Shown here one piece after another: positions 1 through 12,050 of a stretch of DNA of 64,000 nucleotides. Location of the stretch: positions 15,550,501-15,614,500 of the forward strand of contig JAPVLO010000019.1 in NCBI GenBank assembly GCA_027257055.1, written 5' to 3'. The position numbers were made by a program, and so were the translations under genes. This DNA is from Cephalopachus bancanus (taxonomy: Eukaryota > Chordata > Mammalia > Primates > Tarsiidae). Numbering within the stretch: the stretch's first letter is position 1; each line of letters starts with the position of its first letter. The notes beneath the pieces were generated by a model. That model was not told the DNA's origin and ran no database searches. It worked only from the letters and a program-made list of their open reading frames with translations.

Positions 1-255
1 AGAATCAAGATTCAAAGAGGTGAGGTAAATTATCTATCTACATATTTAATCAATGGTACAATAAAAATTCAACCTGAGTTTAAAGCATATGGTTTTTCTG
101 CTCCATCAAACTGCTTCCTACACTGCATTGGAATGAAAACATCATGGTGCAGCTTCAGACAACAGGTAAAGATGAAAATTTTATACACAAAGGGATCCCT
201 AAAACTACCATGGTGGGGGTTATCTATTCTGCATCTAGGTAATACTACCTTTAAT

Positions 256-256
256 A

Positions 257-307
<51 letters not shown>
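256..307. repeat. (CA)n microsatellite
   Basis: About 26 CA dinucleotides with one interruption near 262. The long Thr-His and Cys-Val reading frames that cross it are products of the dinucleotide repeat and not genes. The rest of 1-732 shows no element or gene I can name. Confidence 0.97.
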
Positions 308-312
<5 letters not shown>

Positions 313-746
313 AAACCATCATCACTCCTTTCATCCTTCCAAGTCTTGGTGATGTCTCTGCCCTTTGAGCTGCGATAGCAATTAGATATTACTGTTTATT
401 AGGATCTGGACTCATCTTTGCAATAACCCCCACAAGTTATCTTGTCTTTGCTTAAGAGAATTAACCACACCCAGATAGAAATTGGCAGAGCTAGCAATCT
501 ACCTGGTCTGACTTCCATAGTCCACGCCTTGAGACCATGTTGTTCAAACAATTCACTGCTCACAGAGGAAGTTAAAAGTTAAAAATAAAGGCATTGCCCA
601 CTTTCTATAGTCCATCTATAATGTCAGTGCTTATTGAACTGTCACATTATTTTTCTCCAGTTCTTCCACAATGCCTTGTATAGTGCCTGATTCTTAAGAA
701 TTTAATGATGGAGTTGGTAATTATAATTATGAAACAAGTTTAAATT

Positions 747-1360
747 TATTTCACTTTATTTTCAAAAAATTTTTTATTTTAAAGATGTGGGGTACAATTC
801 AAGGTTAGGTATACAAATGTTCATTATGCAGGTATCCTTGCTGATGAGGTGTGGCCCCTTCCCTGGCAGTTTCACACTACTGCCTATCCCGCCCCCCTCC
901 CCCAGCAGTTCCTACTATTGTCAATCCTTTTCTTTTCTTTTTTGAGTTGAAGTCTCACTCCGTGGCCCAGACTGGAGTGCAGTGGCATGCTCCCGGCCAC
1001 TGCAGCCTCGCCCTGCTGGGCTCCGGCATTCCTTCCACCTCAGCCTTCCAAGTAGCTGGAACTACAGGCGCATGCTACCATATCTGACTTATTTTTGATT
1101 TATTGTAGAGACGATTTCACCAAGTTGCCCAGGGGGGTCTCGAACCCGCGGGCTCAGGCAATCCACCTGCCTCGGCCTCCCAAAGTGCTGGGATTACAGG
1201 CTGAGCCGCTGAGCCCGGCCAACCAATCCTTTTCTTATAGTATAGTATAATTGTTCAAGGTCCACTTATGAGTGAGAACATGTGATACTCAGTTCTTTGT
1301 TTCTGTGATAGATCACTCAGTATTATAGACTCTAAGTCCATCCAAGTTGCTGTGAAGCTC
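747..1360 (-). mobile_element. 5'-truncated young L1 3' end, split by an Alu
   Basis: Read on the minus strand this is the last part of L1 ORF2 (stop near 1255-1257) followed by a 3' UTR of about 200 bp and an A-rich tail, which appears as T-rich sequence from 747. It matches the 3' ends at 2421, 6948, 25401, 31216 and 55485. It is flanked by a 14-bp target-site duplication, AACAAGTTTAAATT, at 733-746 and 1361-1374. An Alu at 935-1223 interrupts the 3' UTR. The copy has no coding potential of its own. Confidence 0.92.
935..1223 (-). mobile_element. Alu dimer, older subfamily
   Basis: A complete dimeric Alu on the minus strand with a short T-rich tail at its + strand start. The TSD CAATCCTTTTCTT lies at 922-934 and 1224-1236 and splits the L1 3' UTR, so the Alu is younger than that L1. 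It keeps the longer left-arm form with AAGTTGCCC (minus-strand GGGCAACTTG). The B-box stem is imperfect because one arm has changed. Confidence 0.95.
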
Positions 1361-1581
1361 AACAAGTTTAAATTCAACGATAACTTGTCACAAGCATTTT
1401 TGTGAAGACTTATGATCCACTGGTTTTTTAGAGGACTAGTTAATATAAATTGATATGTTTATGTGTTGTACATAATATATATACTTATGTATACATATAA
1501 TTGAGTATAATGACACATATACAAAGTTCTGGAGAAACAGAAATCTGTTAATGTAGTGAATTTCATACAAATTATATATTC

Positions 1582-1872
1582 CTTTTTTTTTTTTTTTGAG
1601 TTGGAGTCTCACTCTGTCGCTCAGACTGGAGTGCAGTGGACGCTCCTGGCCATCGCAGCCTCGACCTGCTGGGCTCCGGTGATCCTTCCGCCTCAGCCTT
1701 CCGAGTAGCCAGAATTACAGGCGCGTACTACCATGCCCGGCTAATTTTTTGATTTTATTGTACAGATGAGGTCTCGCCTGCCCAGGTGGGTCTCGAACCC
1801 GCGGGCTCAGGCAATCCACTCACCTCAGCCTCCCAAAGGCGCAGGATTACAGGCTGAGCCACCGAACCTGGC
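1582..1872 (-). mobile_element. Alu dimer, short-linker young type
   Basis: A complete Alu with a 15-nt T run and a 15-bp TSD, ACAAATTATATATTC, at 1567-1581 and 1873-1887. It carries the 5-nt left-arm deletion shared with the Alus at 33551, 49769 and 55132. The B-box loop is intact, but its downstream stem arm has one change. Confidence 0.95.
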
Positions 1873-1887
1873 ACAAATTATATATTC

Positions 1888-2408
1888 TTAATTTGACTTG
1901 TTTGTCAAAGGAAAATTACTTTCCAATGTGAAAAAATAGAAACTTGGTACTAACTGGGCAATCCAATTGAATCAGAATGGAAAATTCCAGTTTAGAATGG
2001 TCAATTAATCCTATTTGACTTGGAGTAGAACACTCAATAACTGCTCACTCTTGGTGAAAGTTAGCTTATAAGGAACTTTCCTGCCTTTCTTTGACAGGCT
2101 GTTGAATGTAATGGCTTTCATTTGCTAAGCCATTTTTCCCCCCAAACATTTTCATATCTTTTAGGGACATTCTTGTTAAATGTATAATGTTGCTAATTTA
2201 CTGGTTTCCTGCTAAACATACTTATTTCTTGGAAATTCTTGTTATCATCCCTATCAATGGCTGAGATAACAGCTTTTGAAGAAAAGACAAAGATTCTTAT
2301 ACACGCTGCTAACCAGTACTTAGTATATTTTTTAGAGGGTCCCTCCAAGGACTTCACAGATGGAGCCACTCATATAGCAAAAGTTAACTCAGTGTTTCAA
2401 ACTCTTGG
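1888..2408. other. No recognised feature
   Basis: AT-rich sequence without a convincing gene or named repeat. The 66-codon frame at 2239-2439 runs into the L1 tail and has no recognisable domain. Confidence 0.6.
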
Positions 2409-2634
2409 GAATACTTCTTATTTATTTATTTTTATTTAAAAATTTTTATTATAAAGATGTGAGGTACATTTCAGGGTTAGGCATATAAACATTGATCATG
2501 CAGGTATCCTTGTTGATGAGGTATGCCTCTCCCTCCCCTAGCAGTTTCTCTCAACTGCCAATCCCACCCCCCCTCCCCTGACAGTACTACTGCCAATCAC
2601 TACTGCCAATCACTTTCTTATAGCATTATATTGT

Positions 2635-5600
2635 TCAAGGTCCATTTATGAGTGAGAACATAGGGAACTCTTTTCTTTGTTTCTGTGATAAATCACTGAG
2701 TATAATCGACTCTAAATCCATCCAAGTTGCTGCAAAGTCCATATATTTGTCCTTTATGGCTGCATAATATTCCACTGTGTATATGTATCACATTTTTTTT
2801 TATCCAGTCCAGCTTCAATGGACAGCACAAAGTTGGTTCCATGTTTTTGCTATTGTGAATAGAGCTGCAAGAAACATATGTGTGCAGGTATCTTTTTTGT
2901 AGAATGATTTGAGTTCCTCCGGGAATATTCCCAATAGGGGAATCACTGGGTCATATGGAAGGTCAATTTCCAGTTCTTTCAGAAATAACCACACTGTCTT
3001 GCAAAGAGGTTGTAGTAGTTTGCCCACCAGCAGTGTAGAAGCGTTTATTGTTCTCCACATCCTTGCCAGCATCTGTTGTTATTTGTTTTATTAATGATGG
3101 TCATTCTTACAGGGGTTAGGTGGTATCTCACTGTGGTTTTGATTTGCATTTCTCTGATAATGAGTGGAGCTGAGCACTTTTTCATGTGTCTGTTGGCTGC
3201 CCGTATATCTTCTTTTGAGAAGTGTCTATTCATGTCTTTTGCCCACTTTTTAAAGGGGCCATTTGTTTTTTTCCTTTCAGCGCATTTGAGTTCCTTGTAG
3301 ATCCTTAGACCTTTTTCAGAAAAACAGTTGGAAAATATTTTTTCCCATTCTGTGGACTGTCTCCCTGCTCTCTTGATGGTTTCTTTTGCTTTGCAGAAGC
3401 TCATTAATTTGATGAGGTCCCACTTGTCTATTTTATTTCTTGAGGTATTGGCCTTTAGGGTTCTGAATAGGAATTGGTTCCCAGTTCCAATTTCCATAAG
3501 GGTGTCTCCTCTGTTTTCTAAGATTCTTATAGTTTGAGGTTTTACATTTAGGTCTTTGATCCACTTAGAGTTAATTTTTGTGTATGGTGATAGGTAGGGG
3601 TCCTGTTTCAATCTTCTGCACGTGGTCAGCCAGTTTTCCCAACACCATTTACTGAATAGGTTCTCCTCTCCCCAGTGGTTGTTGTTGGAGGCTTTGTCAA
3701 AGATGAGTTGGTTGAGGAACTGAGGCTTTGCTTCTGGAATCTCTATCCTGTTCCATTGGTCTATGTGCCTGTTCTAATACCAGTACCAGGCTGTTTTTAT
3801 TACTGTAGGCTTATAGTAAAGTTTGAAGTCTGGAAGTATAATACCTCCTGCTTTGTTTCTTTTGCTAAGGATTGTTTTGGCTATTCATGGTCGTTTATGT
3901 TTCCATATGAATTTCTGTATTGTCATTTCCAGGTCTGAGAAGAATGATGTTTGTAACTTAATGGGTATTGCGTTGAAGCTGTAGATTGCCTTTGGCAGGA
4001 TGGACATCTTAACAATGATGATTCTTCCTATCCATGAGCATGGAATATTTTTCCATTTGTTTGTGTCTTCTTGGATTTCTTTAAGCAGTTTTTGTAATTT
4101 TCATTGTAAAGGTCTTTCACTTCTCTGGTTAGGAAGATGCTGAGGTATTTCTTTTTTCTTTTTTTTGATGGCTATTGTGAATGGGATTGTGCTTTTTATT
4201 TGGGTCTCTGCCTGCTTGCTGGTGTATAGGAATGCAACTTTCTTTTGCACATTTATTTTGTACCCTGGGACTTTTCCATAGTCCTTTATCAGTGCAAGCA
4301 AGTTTTTGACAGATTCTCTTGGATTTTCAAGATATAGGATCATATCATCAGCAAAGAGGAATAACTTGACTTCCTCTTTTCCTATTTGGATATCCCTGAT
4401 TTCCTTCTCTTGTCTAATTGCCTGAGCTAGGACTTCCAACGCAATATTGAACAAGAGGCAGCCTTGTCATGTTCCACTTTTCAGGGGAAATGATTCTTAG
4501 TTTCTGTCCACTTAGCAATATGTTAGCTGTGGGTTGTTGTAGATGACACTTACTATTTTGAGGTATGTTCCTTCTATACCTAGGTTTTTAAGGGTCTTTA
4601 TCAAGAAGGGATGCTGGATTTTATCAAAAGCTTTTTCTGCATCTAATGAGATAATCATGTGGTTTTTGTTTTTACAACTGTTGATGTATTTAATTACATT
4701 TATAGTCTTGCAAATGTTGCACCAGCCCTGCATCCTGGGGATGAAGCCTACTTGATCATGGTGGATGATTTTTGAGATGTGCTTTTGGATTTGATTTTCT
4801 AGAATCTTGTTGAGGATTTTTGCATCTATATTCATAAGGGATATTGGCCTGTAGTTCTCTTTCTTTGTTGGATCTACACCCAGTTTTGGTATCAGTGTAA
4901 TGTTAGTTTCATAAAATGATTTGGGGAGAATTACATCTTTCTCAATTGCCTGGAATACTTTCAGTAAGATTGGTATCAGCTCCTCCTTGTACGTTTTGTA
5001 GAATTCTGCTGGAAAGCCATCCCAGGGCTTTTTGTGTAGGTAGTTTTTGTATGACAGAGTCAATTTCCTGGGTTGTTATTGGTCTATTTAGTGTCTCAAT
5101 GTCTTCTTGTTTTAACCTGGGGATGTTGTGTGATGTCAGAACTTCCTCCATTTCATCTAGGTTATCAAGTTTGTTTCCATTTAGGTGTACATAGTAATCT
5201 CTGATAATCTTTTTGTATTTCTTCAGGGTCAGCTGTGATTTGATCTTTTGTATTTCTGATCGTGTTTATTTGGGCTTTTTCTCTCTTTTTCTTGGTCATT
5301 CTGGCTAGGGGCCCATCAATCTTGTTAATTCTTTCGAAGAAACAGCTTTCTGTTTTGTTGATGTTTTCTATGATATTTTTATCTTCTATGTCCTGTATTT
5401 GGGCTCTTATTTTGGTGATTTGGATTCTTCTGCTAAAGTTGGGGTTTGGTGGTCTTCTCTTCCAGCTCCCTTAGGTGATTTGTTATGTTCTCAACTTCTG
5501 ATCTTTCCATTTTCTTGATATGTGCTCGTAGAGACATAAGTTGACCTCTTAGAACTGATTTCATGGCATCCCAGAGGTTTTGGTAAGATGTTTCTTCATT

Positions 5601-6718
5601 TTCATTTGTTTCCAAGAATCTTTCTTTTTTCTTTTTTTCTTGTTTTTGAGTTGGAGTCTCACTCTGTTGCCCAGACTGAAGTGCAGTGGCCACTCCCGGT
5701 CACCGCAGCCTCGACCTGCTGGGCTCCGGTGATCCTTCTGCCTCAGCCTCATCCTTCCAAGTAGCTGGAACAACAGGCGCGCGCTACCATGCCCGGCTAA
5801 TTTTTTGAATTATTGTAGAGATGAGATCTCGCCAAGTTGCCCAGGCAGGTCTCAAACCCGTGGGCTCAGGCAATCCACTCACCTCAGCCTCCTAAAGTGC
5901 GGGATTACAGGCTGAGCCACTGAGCTCGGCTCCAAGAATCTTTCAATTTCTTCTTTGATTTCACTGTTGACCCAGTTGTTGTTCAGTATCATGCTATTTA
6001 GTGTCCATGTCTTTGTGGGCTTTGGGGAATTGTTGTTGGTTTTGTTGTTTATTTTTATTCCACTGAGGTCTGAGAATGCACATGGCAATATTTCAACCTT
6101 ATGGAATTAGTTTATGCTTGATTTATGGCCAAGGATGTTATTGATCTTGGAGTATGTTCCATGTGGTGATGAGTAGAACATATATTCTGTGGTTGTTGTG
6201 TGGAATAATCTGTAGGTATCTATTAAGTCCATTTGGTCAAGTGTCAAGTTTAGGTTCTGATCTCCTTGTTGATTTTTCACCTCAATGATCTATCTAGAAC
6301 TATCAGTGGGGTATTCATGTCCCCTGCTATCATAGTATTAGAATCAATATCTTTTTTTAGTTTATTTAGTAATTGTTTTATAAATTTTGGTACTCTTGTG
6401 TTGCGTGCATATATGTTTAGGATGGTTATTTCTTGTTGATGGTTTGAACCTTTTATCGTTATGTAGTGTCCTTTTGCATCTTTTTTACTATTTTGATAGC
6501 TTAAAGGTTGTTTTGTCTGATATTAAGATTGCAATTCCTGCCTTCTTCTGTGATCCATCTGCCTGGAAACTCATTTTCCATCCTTTAATGTTGAGTTTGT
6601 GTGCGTTCCTTGTAGTGAGATGACTCTCCTGGATGCAGCAAATAATGGGGTAATAGTTTCTTATCCAGACCACCATCCTGTGTCTTTTCAGTGGCGCATT
6701 TAGTCCATTCACATTCAT
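2635..6718 (-). pseudogene. Outer L1 ORF2 (endonuclease, reverse transcriptase), broken
   Basis: ORF2 encodes the endonuclease and reverse transcriptase that nick target DNA and copy L1 RNA in place. The N-terminus begins near 6718 with MNVNGLNAPLKRHR, followed by an IQESHL endonuclease motif. The reverse transcriptase active site reads FADD at 4355-4344 within [16 protein letters not shown]. The C-terminal cysteine-rich region lies near 3045-3200. An Alu at 5625-5930 and several frameshifts divide it into pieces at 6718-6488, 5693-5433, 5063-4512, 4454-4101 and 3611-3045. It cannot make a working protein. Confidence 0.92.
5625..5930 (-). mobile_element. Alu dimer inside the outer L1 ORF2
   Basis: A full dimer in minus orientation with a perfect 14-bp TSD, TCCAAGAATCTTTC, at 5611-5624 and 5931-5944. 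It is of the longer left-arm type (AAGTTGCCC retained). The T-rich start is interrupted by C residues, consistent with an ageing A tail. Confidence 0.96.
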
Positions 6719-6839
6719 GCTAATTATTGAAATAGGGGGTTTATCCCTGTCATGAGGTTCTTATAGAGTTGTTGTTGTTCCTATTTGTTGTCATCTTTCC
6801 TTTGGTTTTGGGGTTGATTCATGAGTGTTTTCCTTCTTT

Positions 6840-6947
6840 TTCCCTGTACTTTTGTGAAGAACATTGTTGTTCTTTTCTCCTTTTCTTCTGTGTTTAATAC
6901 TTCCTTAAGTGTTTCTTGCAGAGGTGATTTGGAGGCAGCATAAATTC
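6840..6947 (-). pseudogene. Outer L1 ORF1, 3' remainder
   Basis: The C-terminal end of the outer element's ORF1, cut off from the rest by the inner L1. It aligns with the end of the inner ORF1 near 11102-11200, sharing TTAAGTGTTTCTTG and the following bases. The insertion point is marked by AGCATAAATTC at 6937-6947, whose partner AGCATAAGTTC is at 13383-13393. The stop position is approximate. Confidence 0.8.
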
Positions 6948-7204
6948 TTTTTTGTGTGTGTGGTCTGTCCTTCTTATTTATTTTTCTTTTCTTTCTTTTT
7001 TTTAATCAATATTTTTTATTATGATATTGTGGGGTGCAGTAAGGGTTAGGTATACAAATATGCTTCGGTCAGGCACCTTTGTTGATAAGAGGTGTCTCCC
7101 CATCCCCAGACAGATATTTACTACTGTTAATCCCATCTCCCTTCCCCTCCCCCCCATAGTTTCCCACCACTGTCAGTCATTTTCTTATAGCATTACGTTG
7201 GATG

Positions 7205-10200
7205 TTGAAGGTCCATTATATGAGTGAGAACATGTGATACTCAGATCTTTGTTTCTGTGAGAGAACACTCAGTATTATAGACTCTAGTTCCATCCAGATT
7301 GCTGCAAAATTAATGATTTTGTTCTTTTTAATGGCTGCGTAGTATTCCATTGTGTATATGTACCACATTTTTTAAATCCAGTCCTCTTTTGATGGACAGC
7401 ATAATTGCTTCCAGGTTCTTGCTATTGTGAACAATGCTGCGATAAACATACATGTGCAGGTATCTTTTTATAGAGTGATTTGAGTTCTTCAGGGTATATT
7501 ACCAGTAGGGGGATTGTGGGGTCATACGGGAGGTCAATATTTAGAGCTTTTAGAAATCGCCATACTGTTTTCCACAGAGGTTGTACTAGTTTGCACTCCC
7601 ACCAGCAGTGTAGAAGTGTTCCCTTTTTGCCACACCCTCTCCAGGAACTGTTATTTTTTGAGTTATTGATAATTGTCATTCTGACTGGAGTTAGGTGGTA
7701 TCTCAGTGTGGTTTTGATTTGCATCTCCCTGATGATTAGTGAGGTTGAATATTTTTTTCATGTGTCTGTTGGCTGCTCGGATGTCCTTTGAGAAGTTTCT
7801 GTTCATATCTTTTGCCCATTTTATAATGGGGTTGTTTGTTTTCTTCTTTTCAGCACATTTGAGTTCCTTGTAGATCCAAGATGTTAAGCCTTTGTCAGAC
7901 CTGGAGTTGGCAAATACTTTTTCCAAGTCTGTAGGCTGTCTCCCTGCTCTCTTGATGGTTTCTTTGGCTTTGCAGAAGCTTGTCAGTTTAATGAGGTCCC
8001 ACCTGTCTATCTTATCTCTCATGGTCTGTGGATTTTGGGTTTTGTTCAGGAACTGGATGCCAGTTCCAATTTCCATGAGGGTATGTACTTCATTATGTAA
8101 GGTTCTTATGGTTTGAGGTTTTACATTTAGGTCTCTGATCCACTTAGAGCTAATTTTTGTGTATGGGGATAGATAGGGGTCCTGTTTCAATGTTCTGCAT
8201 GTGGTCAGCCAGTTTTCCCAGCACCATTTACTGAATAGGTACTCCTCTCCCCAGTGGTAGGTGGTGGAGGCTTTGTCGAAGATGAGTTGATTGAGAAATT
8301 GAGGTTTTGCTTCTGGATTCTTAATTCTATTCCATTGGTCTATATACCTGTTCCTGTACCAATAGCAAGCTGTTTTGATTATTGTAGCTTTATAGTAAAG
8401 TTTGAAGTCTGATAATGTGATACTACCTGCTTTGATTTTTTTGCTGAGGATTGTTATGGCTATTCTTGGACGTTTGTGTTTCCATATGAATTCCTGTGTT
8501 GTTTTTTTCTAGGTCTGAGAAGAATGTTACTGGTAATTTGATGGGTATTGCATTAAATCTGTAGATTGCCTTAGGTAAGATGGACATCTTCACAATGTTG
8601 ATTCTTCCAATCCATGAACATGGGATATTTTTCCACTTGTTTGTGTGATCTTTGATTTCTTTGAGCAGTGTTTTGGAGTTTTCATTGTAAAGGTCTTTCA
8701 CGATTTTGATTAGGATGATGCCAAGGTATTTCATCTTTTTGGTGGATTGTGAGTGGAATTGTGCTTTTTACTTGGGTTTCTGTTTGTTTATTATTGGTGT
8801 AAAGAAATACGATTGTCTTTTGCACATTTATTTTATATCCTGAGATTTTGCCAAAGGCCTTTATCAGTGTAAGAAGGTTTTTGTCAGATTCTCTTGGGTT
8901 TTCAAGGTACACGATCATATCATCTGCAAAGAGAGATAGCTTGACTTCCTCTTTTCCTATTTGAATACCCCTGATTGCCTTCTCTTCTCTGATTGCTCTA
9001 GCCAGGACTTCCAATACTATATTGAACAGGAGTGGTGAGAGTGGGCATCCTTGTCTTGTTCCAGTTTTCAGGGGAAATGGTTCCAGTTTTTGTCCGTTTA
9101 GGAGTATGCTGGCTGTGGGTTTCTCGCAGATGGCTTTTACCATTTTGAGGTATGTTCCCCATTGCCTAAATGTTCGAGGGTTTTTATCAAGAAGGGGTGC
9201 TGGATTTTATCAAAAGTTTTTTCTGCATCTAATGATATAATCATGTGGTTTTTGTTTTGACATCTGTTGATGTATTTAATGACATTTATGGTTTTACGAA
9301 TGTTGAACCAGGCTTGCATCCCAGGGATGAAGCCTACTTGGTCATGATGGATGATTTTTGAGATGTGTTGTTGAATCCAGTTTGCTAGGATCTTGTTGAG
9401 AATTTTAGCATCTATGTTCATCAAAGATATTGGCCTGTAGTTCTCTTTCTTTGTTGGATCTTTACCTGGCTTGGGTATCAATGTGATGTTGGCTTCGTAA
9501 AATGATTTGGGGAGAGTTCTGTCTTTCTCAATCACCTGGAATACCTTCAGTAGGATTGGTATAAGCTCCTCCTTTAATGTCTTGTAGAATTCTGCCGGAA
9601 AGCCATCTGTTCCAGGGCTTTTTTTTAGGTAGTTTTCTTAATATGTAGTCAATTTCCTTGATTGTTATTGGTCTATTTAGGGTCTTAATTTCTTCTTGTT
9701 TCAATCTAGGCAGGTTGTGGGATGACAGAAAGTCCTCCATTTCCAAAAGGTTTTCAAGTTTGTTTCCATAAAAGGGTACATAGTAGTCTCTAATAATCTT
9801 TTGTTTTTCTTCAGGATCAGATGTGACTTCATCTTTTGTGTTTCTGATTGTGTTTATTTGGGCTTTTTCTCTCTTTTTCTTAGTCAGTCTAGCTAGGGGA
9901 CCATTGATCTTTTTTATCCTTTTGAAGAACCAGCTTTTTGTTTCATTGATTTTTTTGTCTTATCTTTTTGTCTTCTATGTCCTGGATTTTGGCTTTTATT
10001 TTGGTGATCTGGATTCTTCTGCTGAAATTAGGGTTTTGTGGTCTTGCTTTTTCAGCTTTTTTAGGTGGCTTCTTAGGCTGTTAATTTGTGATCCTTCCAT
10101 TTTCTTCATGTGCGTTTGTAGGGATAGAAATTCCCCTCTTACTACAACTTTCATGGCATCCCAGAGATTTTGGAAGGATGTTTCTTCATTTTCATTTGTT

Positions 10201-11023
10201 TCCAGGGATCTTTTAATCTCTGTTTTGATTTCATCATTGACCCAGGAGTTATTTAGAATCATGCTGTTTAGTGTCCATGTCTTTGTGGGTTTTGGGGAGA
10301 CCTTGTTGGTGTTAATGTTTACTTTTATTCCACTAGGGTCCAAGAAGGTGCACGGTAAAATTTCAGTCCTTTTAAATTTGCTTATGCTTGATTTATGGCC
10401 AAGTATGTGGTTGATCTTAGAGTACGTTCCATGTGGTAATGAGTAGAATGTGTATTCTGTGGTCTTTGGATGGAGGGTTCTGTAGGTATCAATTAAGTCC
10501 ATTTGATCAAGAGTCACATTGAGGTTTCGGATCTCATTGCTGATTTTTTGTCCTGATGATCAGTCTAGGGTTGTGAGTGGAGTATTGAAGTCCCCAGCTA
10601 TGATGGTATGGAGTCGATATCTGTTTTTAGTTTACCTAGGAGCTGCTTTATGAAAGTTTGTGCTCCTATATTTGATGCATATATGTTTAGGATGGATATT
10701 TCTTATTGATGAATTGAACCTTTTATCATTATGTAGTGGCTTTCTATATCTTTTTTCATTTTTGATAGCTTAAAGAGTATTTTGTCTAAGATTAAGATCA
10801 CAACTCCTCCTTTCTTTTGTATTCCATTCACCTGAAAATTTGTTTCCCATCCTTTTACTTTGAGTCTGTGAGTGTCCTTTCTAGTGAGGTGAGTCTCTTG
10901 AAGATGATAGATTGTTGCCTGGTGATATTTTATCCATTTTGCCATTCTATGTCTTTTCAGTGGTGCATTTTGTCTATTCACATTCAAACTAATTATTGAA
11001 ATGTGAGAGTTGATCCCTATCAT
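7205..11023 (-). pseudogene. Inner L1 ORF2 (endonuclease, reverse transcriptase), broken
   Basis: It starts with MIGINSHISIISLNVNRQNA at 11023 and then a QETHL endonuclease motif. The endonuclease segment SKINHILGHK (near 10421) has Asn where an Asp is usual in the family. The reverse transcriptase active site FADD lies at 8930-8919 in [16 protein letters not shown]. The thumb and C-terminal parts follow at 8190-7663 and 7724-7422. The total span fits the usual ORF2 of roughly 1275 codons. Frames change at several places (near 10700, 10000, 9530, 9140, 8690 and 7670), so no complete protein is possible. Confidence 0.92.
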
Positions 11024-11101
11024 AATGTTCTTACAGAGTTGTTTTTCTTTCTGCTTGTGTGTTGTCTTTCCTTTGGTTTTAGAGTTGGATCATGTGTGTT
11101 T

Positions 11102-12050
11102 TTAATCTTTTGCCTGTACTCTTTTGAATAACGCTGTTCTTTTTTCCTTTTCTTCTGTGTTCAATACTTTCTTAAGTGTTTCTTGTAGAGGTGGTCTTGT
11201 GGCTGTGTAGGTTCTTAGGGGTTGGATATCTGGGAAAGACTTCAATTTTCCCTCACTGATGAAGCTTAGCTTGGCTGGGTAGGTTATTCTCAGTTGCAAT
11301 TGTTTATCTTTTAGAACTTTGAAGATAGGGCTCCAAGCTCTCCTAGCCTGGAGGGTTTCTGTAGATAAATCTGCTGCTATTCTAATTGGTCTTCCCTGGT
11401 ACATAATCTGACCTTTTTCTCTTGCAGCCTTTAGGATTTTTTCTTATATACCTACTTTGTTTAGACGAATTATTATATGTCTGGGAGTTGTTCTTCTCAT
11501 TTGTTGTCTTGCAGGGGTTCTCTGAATCTCTTGTGTTTGAATTTTTTCATCCTTAATGAGATGAGGGAAGTTTTCCTGAATGATTTCATGAAATGTTTGC
11601 TCCAGGGTGACCTCTGTTTCTCTCTCTGCCTCTGGAAGGCCAATTACTCTTAGGTTCGGTCTCTTAAAGTGATCGTTCATCTCTTGCAGGTTTTGTTCTG
11701 TCCTTTTGAGCTTCTTTTCAGTTTGAGTTAGTTCTGTGTTTTGGTCTTCGAGCTCTGAGATTCTTTCTTCTGCTTGCTAATTCTACTTTCCATGCTTATT
11801 TGTTTGTTATTTATTTCCATCATAGTATTCTTTACTGCTGTTATTTCTGACATCAGCTCCTTCCTATTTTCCTCTTGTCTCTCCTCAATTTTTAAAATTT
11901 TCTCTATCAATGTCTTGATGTCTGGGTTTATTGCATGTAACCAGTCATTCTGGGGGCTCTTCATTGTTTGTGTTCCAGAATCTGTTTTTTCTTGTCTGAT
12001 CTCCCAGGGGTCTGTGTGAGACCTATATTCTTCTTTTGGTTTTTCTTCAT
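11102..12050 (-). pseudogene. Inner L1 ORF1 (RNA-binding chaperone), frameshifted
   Basis: ORF1 protein coats L1 RNA as a coiled-coil trimer. The start is taken at 12050 (MKKNQKKNIGLTQTPGRSDK), after which a frameshift occurs near 11964. The coiled-coil part follows (11964-11728, rich in Glu, Lys and Ile). The RRM-like part is at 11680-11444 with LRVIGLPEAERE. The C-terminal RNA-binding domain is at 11404-11102 with STETLQARRAWSPIFKVLKD and YPAKLSFISEGKLKSFPD. Domain order and total length of about 315 codons fit mammalian ORF1. Confidence 0.92.

Noticed and set aside
133..378. 81-codon frame with poly-His-Thr
   Set aside because: It is a product of the CA microsatellite.
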